From Verrucomicrobiota bacterium (lineage in GTDB: Bacteria > Verrucomicrobiota > Verrucomicrobiia > Opitutales > UBA953): a DNA stretch of 64,000 bases. The stretch lies in NCBI GenBank assembly GCA_014193315.1, contig BJHS01000005.1, positions 62,001 through 126,000 on the forward strand, given 5' to 3'. The position numbers and the translations under genes were made by a program. Under the pieces are notes generated by a model that worked only from the letters and a program-made list of their open reading frames with translations, was not told the origin of the DNA and ran no database searches. Positions 61,373 to 64,000 of this stretch are shown here, piece by piece (positions within the stretch are counted from its first letter, which is position 1; each line of letters begins with the position of its first letter).

Positions 61373-62416
61373 ATGCGTCGTTCCGCCAACAAAACCTTGA
61401 TCGGTGCGTTCGTCGCCGGCGGGCTCGTGCTCTGTTGCGTGGCGGTGGTTCTCCTCGGCGGGGGCAGTTTCGCCGGCACCAAGCCCTCCGCCTTGGCCTA
61501 TTTTGACGACTCGGTCAGCGGGCTCGACATCGGGGCGCCTGTCAAGTTCCGGGGCGTCACGATCGGCAAGGTTTCCCAGGTCCTCCTCCGCACGACGGAA
61601 CAAGCGCCCGCCGACTACTCAGTGCCCGTCGTGATGGAATTCACGCCGGACCTGCTCACTCGCCGCGGGCTCGACCAAGCCCTGCTCGACAAGACCGGCC
61701 TCCGCGGCTCCATCGCGAAAGGGCTCCGCGCCAAATTGCAGCAGCAGTCGGTGATCACAGGAGTCCTCTACGTGGAACTCGACTACTTTCCCGACACCCC
61801 GGCACGTCTCCATGACCCGCAAGGGGTCAACGCGGAGATCCCGACCCTGCCCTCCAACCTAGGTGCGCTGACCAAGGCGGTCTCCCAGACCCTCGACCAG
61901 CTGAGCCGCGTCGACTTCGTCTCGATCACCAAGAAGGTGGACTCCATCCTTGGCCGCCTCGACCAAGGCGCCTCCCAGATTGAATTCGCCAAAATCAACG
62001 GCAACCTCGTCAAGGCCTCCGACAATATCGCCCGCTTGACCGGCGACCCTGCCGTCACCAAGGCGGTCGATGACTTCTCCGCGGCGATGCGTTCGGTGGA
62101 TGCCCTCGTCAAGCGCCTGAATTCGAAACTGGACCCGGTAACGGAGGACATCCAAGTCATGGCCGCGGCTGGCCGCAAAGCGCTGGACAACTTGAATGTG
62201 ACGGCGGAGAACCTCCGCGGCTTCACCAAGCCCGGTTCAGCCACACGCCGGGACCTCGATCAAGCCTTGGCCGACGTCGCCGAGGCGGCCCAGGCCATCC
62301 GTTCGTTGGCAGACTTCCTGGAACGAAACCCCGAGACAATCATTCAAGGACGGCGCAAGTCGGTGCCAACCCACTTAGAAGCCAAGCCCGCCGCCCCGGA
62401 GGAACCTGCCAAATGA
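61373..62416 (+). CDS. mlaD: MCE-domain (MlaD/PqiB-like) protein
   Basis: Substrate-binding MCE protein, 347 residues. Residues 9-30 form the inner-membrane anchor. The MCE domain follows (about 37-115) with SVSGLDIGAPVKFRGVTIGKV. A long helical C-terminal part (about 160-330) has regularly spaced hydrophobics and would project into the periplasm as a coiled tunnel or needle. It is longer than E. coli MlaD and closer in size to other soluble MCE proteins. It overlaps the next gene by ATGA. Confidence 0.93.
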   Translation: MRRSANKTLIGAFVAGGLVLCCVAVVLLGGGSFAGTKPSALAYFDDSVSGLDIGAPVKFRGVTIGKVSQVLLRTTEQAPADYSVPVVMEFTPDLLTRRGLDQALLDKTGLRGSIAKGLRAKLQQQSVITGVLYVELDYFPDTPARLHDPQGVNAEIPTLPSNLGALTKAVSQTLDQLSRVDFVSITKKVDSILGRLDQGASQIEFAKINGNLVKASDNIARLTGDPAVTKAVDDFSAAMRSVDALVKRLNSKLDPVTEDIQVMAAAGRKALDNLNVTAENLRGFTKPGSATRRDLDQALADVAEAAQAIRSLADFLERNPETIIQGRRKSVPTHLEAKPAAPEEPAK

Positions 62417-62997
62417 ACCGCCTCGTCGCGCTCCTGCTCGCGCTCAGCCTCGCCGGCTGCATCGTCTTCGATAAAAAGAGCGAAGGCGTCACCTTCCATC
62501 AGTTCGCCGCCCAGGTAGTCGCGCCCACGAGCTCGCGGCCGTTGGTCTTCGTCCCCCGGGCCACTTTACCCGGTCCCGTCCGACGCCCCGCGGTCGTCAT
62601 CGTCACCCAGGGTGGCGAGGTTCAACTGGATGATTCGCACCGCTGGGCGGCCCCGGTCGATCGGTTGGTCGCCGAGACGTTGGCCCGACACCTCACCCGA
62701 CTCGCGGGCACCCCGACCGTCCTGCAGACCCCCGAGTCCCCACATCTGACCTTGCTCATCGAATGCGAGTCATTTGAGGTGGTGCCGGAACGTCGCGCCG
62801 GCTTGACCATCAATTATCGATTCGAGAAAGCAGATGGCTCCGCGGTGGCCGGCGGGCGCACCACCAGCACTGAGCCGATGAAAGAGTTGACCGCGGCGGC
62901 TTTCGTCACCGCGCAGTCGCTGAACCTCGCCAAGGCCGGTCAGGCCATCGCCGAGACATTACGCGCCCTACCCGCCTCCCAGTTCCCGACCCGATGA
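62413..62997 (+). CDS. PqiC-like ABC-transport auxiliary lipoprotein
   Basis: A 194-residue lipoprotein: signal peptide with lipobox SLAGC (Cys16). The mature part has the pattern of the ABC-type transport auxiliary component (PqiC/DUF330-like): RPAVVIVTQGGEVQLDDSHRW, then helix and strands ending in FVTAQSLNLAKAGQAIAETL. In PqiABC-type systems this lipoprotein sits at the outer membrane and works with the MCE protein. Position directly after mlaD supports this. Confidence 0.85.
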   Translation: MNRLVALLLALSLAGCIVFDKKSEGVTFHQFAAQVVAPTSSRPLVFVPRATLPGPVRRPAVVIVTQGGEVQLDDSHRWAAPVDRLVAETLARHLTRLAGTPTVLQTPESPHLTLLIECESFEVVPERRAGLTINYRFEKADGSAVAGGRTTSTEPMKELTAAAFVTAQSLNLAKAGQAIAETLRALPASQFPTR

Positions 62998-63467
62998 CCG
63001 ACCAACCGAGCCCCCGCCCGAATGGTTTCTCCGAGGCTACCGGGGAAATTTGCTACGACCTGCCCTCGTCCTACATCCCGCACCGGGCCACCGGTCTCCT
63101 TCACCTGCCGCGCTTCTTGGCCAAGGCTCGCAAGCACCTAAAGGGCGAGCTCCCCACCTCCTATCAACGTAATTTCGGCAAGGGTTTCGACCGCTTCCTT
63201 TGCGCCCACCTTGGGGTCGACCCGCAAGCGGTGATCGCCTGCGTCCGCGAGGCCACCGATGAAGCGGACCTCGACGCCCGCCTCCTCCAAATTTTCCCTC
63301 CCGATCTTCGGGTCCATGTCTGGAACCGTGAACTGGTCCAAAAAGGCATGAGTGAGATGGGCCGCGATGTCATCGCCAACGTCCGACGGACGATGGGCGC
63401 CGAGCATCGCAGCGACATTATCTCCTTCGCCGATATGATCGACTTCGACGAAGGCCGCCTCCCGTGA
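62994..63467 (+). CDS. DUF5069 family protein
   Basis: A 157-residue soluble protein resembling the DUF5069 family: GLLHLPRFLAKARKHLKGEL near residue 34, FGKGFDRFLCAHLGVDP, and a C-terminal AEHRSDIISFADMIDFDEGR. I know the family mainly from Verrucomicrobia and Planctomycetes; its function is unknown. It overlaps the lipoprotein gene by ATGA and the next gene by GTGA, so it belongs to the mla transcript without an obvious link to lipid transport. Confidence 0.8.
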   Translation: MTDQPSPRPNGFSEATGEICYDLPSSYIPHRATGLLHLPRFLAKARKHLKGELPTSYQRNFGKGFDRFLCAHLGVDPQAVIACVREATDEADLDARLLQIFPPDLRVHVWNRELVQKGMSEMGRDVIANVRRTMGAEHRSDIISFADMIDFDEGRLP

Positions 63468-64000
63468 CCGCCCCCGACCCCCACCCTAATCGTCTCGTCC
63501 TCCGCGGGATGAGTACCCTGCTCGCTTGCCTGCAGCACCACCCCAAGGCACTGCGAGAGGTCGTGGCCACGGCGGCGTTCGCCCCCAACCTCACTCCCTA
63601 CGACGAAACGTTCCGCGAACTCGGCGTGAAGACCCGCATCGTCGGCCCAATCGAACTCGCCCAGACCGCGGAAGGCGACTGCGCCGACGTGTGCGCCTTG
63701 ACGATGCGACCGGACTTCGGCCTTGCCCGGGTCGGCGATTTCACCGACTGGCGCGAGTCGCGTGAGACCATCGTCATCGCTGACGGCGTGACCGACCCCG
63801 CCGACCTCGCCGCCATCGCCCGGGCGATGGCTTCCTTCGGACTCCAGCGACTCCTCTTATCCTCCGGGACGGAGAAACTCTCCTTCCATCCCGAAGCCTG
63901 GCATCTTGCCGGGGGAGCCATGGAAAAATTGAAGCTGATGCGCGCAGCGGCCTTGGGCGGTCTGCTCAAACTCGTGGAAGACCGTTGTTGCGTCGTCGCG
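63464..64000 (+). CDS. TrmH/SpoU-like RNA methyltransferase, 3' end outside the window
   Basis: The frame is open to the window edge, giving 179 residues from GTG 63464, which overlaps the DUF5069 stop. The N-terminal half resembles the substrate-binding part of SpoU proteins. From residue 100, IVIADGVTDPADLAAIARAM corresponds to SPOUT motif 1 (usually DPxNxGxixR), keeping the Arg but with Asp in place of Asn. SFHPEAWHLAGGAMEKLKL resembles the next conserved block. The catalytic C-terminal motifs are beyond the edge, so the assignment rests on half the protein. Confidence 0.65.
   Translation, partial: MTAPDPHPNRLVLRGMSTLLACLQHHPKALREVVATAAFAPNLTPYDETFRELGVKTRIVGPIELAQTAEGDCADVCALTMRPDFGLARVGDFTDWRESRETIVIADGVTDPADLAAIARAMASFGLQRLLLSSGTEKLSFHPEAWHLAGGAMEKLKLMRAAALGGLLKLVEDRCCVVA

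Noticed and set aside
1..64000. CRISPR arrays, insertion sequences, prophage, tRNA or rRNA genes
   Set aside because: I read all gene-free stretches; they are short and hold no repeat-spacer pattern, transposase, integrase or tRNA-like sequence.

Overview
This 64 kb window looks like chromosomal core DNA of a GC-rich, LPS-bearing Gram-negative bacterium. The outer-membrane genes (lpxK, an LpxR-like lipid A deacylase, an MCE/Mla lipid transporter), a Minf_1886-family protein and a DUF5069 protein point to the Verrucomicrobiota, perhaps Opitutae. The placement is an inference from gene content. I see no insertion sequence, prophage, CRISPR array, tRNA or rRNA. Genes are packed very tightly and no gene-free stretch exceeds 300 bases; the longest, 46909-47200, holds a terminator, an SRP RNA gene on the minus strand with its own hairpin, and the valS upstream region.

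Layout. 1-1767: an unidentified large protein cut by the window edge. 1849-6013: metG, menF, dtd, hisF. 6017-9982: a CNNM/CBS membrane protein divergent from nadB-panE. 9948-14908: a small lipoprotein, a HAD domain fused to a DciA-like (DUF721) domain, hisC with a Minf_1886 gene, an RmlD-like reductase and a lipoate/octanoate transferase. 14915-21610: mutS, PIN-PhoH ATPase and a DUF971 protein on the minus strand, then ybaB-recR-rsm22 on the plus strand. 21731-29177: ppk1, lpxK, panD, a class V aminotransferase, topoisomerase III. 29178-35607: an ABC exporter operon headed by acylphosphatase, then tatA and ribE, then mazG, DUF45 peptidase, NUDIX and DUF374 acyltransferase. 35682-41255: trpC, rsmA, rimO and a SNF2 helicase. 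41400-46908: the complete 2-oxoglutarate dehydrogenase complex (sucA, sucB, lpdA). 47031-47128: SRP RNA. 47201-55849: valS followed without a break by six amino-sugar and nucleotide-sugar genes. 55839-59429: LpxR-like, Ppx/GppA, SCO1-like and a His-rich periplasmic protein. 59522-64000: mlaE-F-D, a PqiC-like lipoprotein, DUF5069 and a TrmH-like methylase cut by the edge.

Three things stand out. First, nagB, a ROK-like kinase, a PIG-L deacetylase, a nucleotidyltransferase, a NahK-like kinase and a 4-epimerase form one transcription unit that could both break down amino sugars and recycle them into UDP-sugars. Second, a REG-2-like HAD domain is fused in frame to a DciA-like helicase-loader domain. 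Third, a TTG triplet sits 34-39 bases before the start codon of most operon-heading genes, followed by a weak -10 box almost touching the start codon, and Shine-Dalgarno sequences are mostly missing. This suggests widespread leaderless transcription. Most convergent gene pairs also abut or share their stop codons.

Metabolically the genes give NAD (nadB), pantothenate (panE, panD), menaquinone (menF), riboflavin (ribE), histidine and tryptophan synthesis, a full TCA-cycle 2-oxoglutarate step and polyphosphate metabolism. This fits a free-living, largely prototrophic respiring bacterium.
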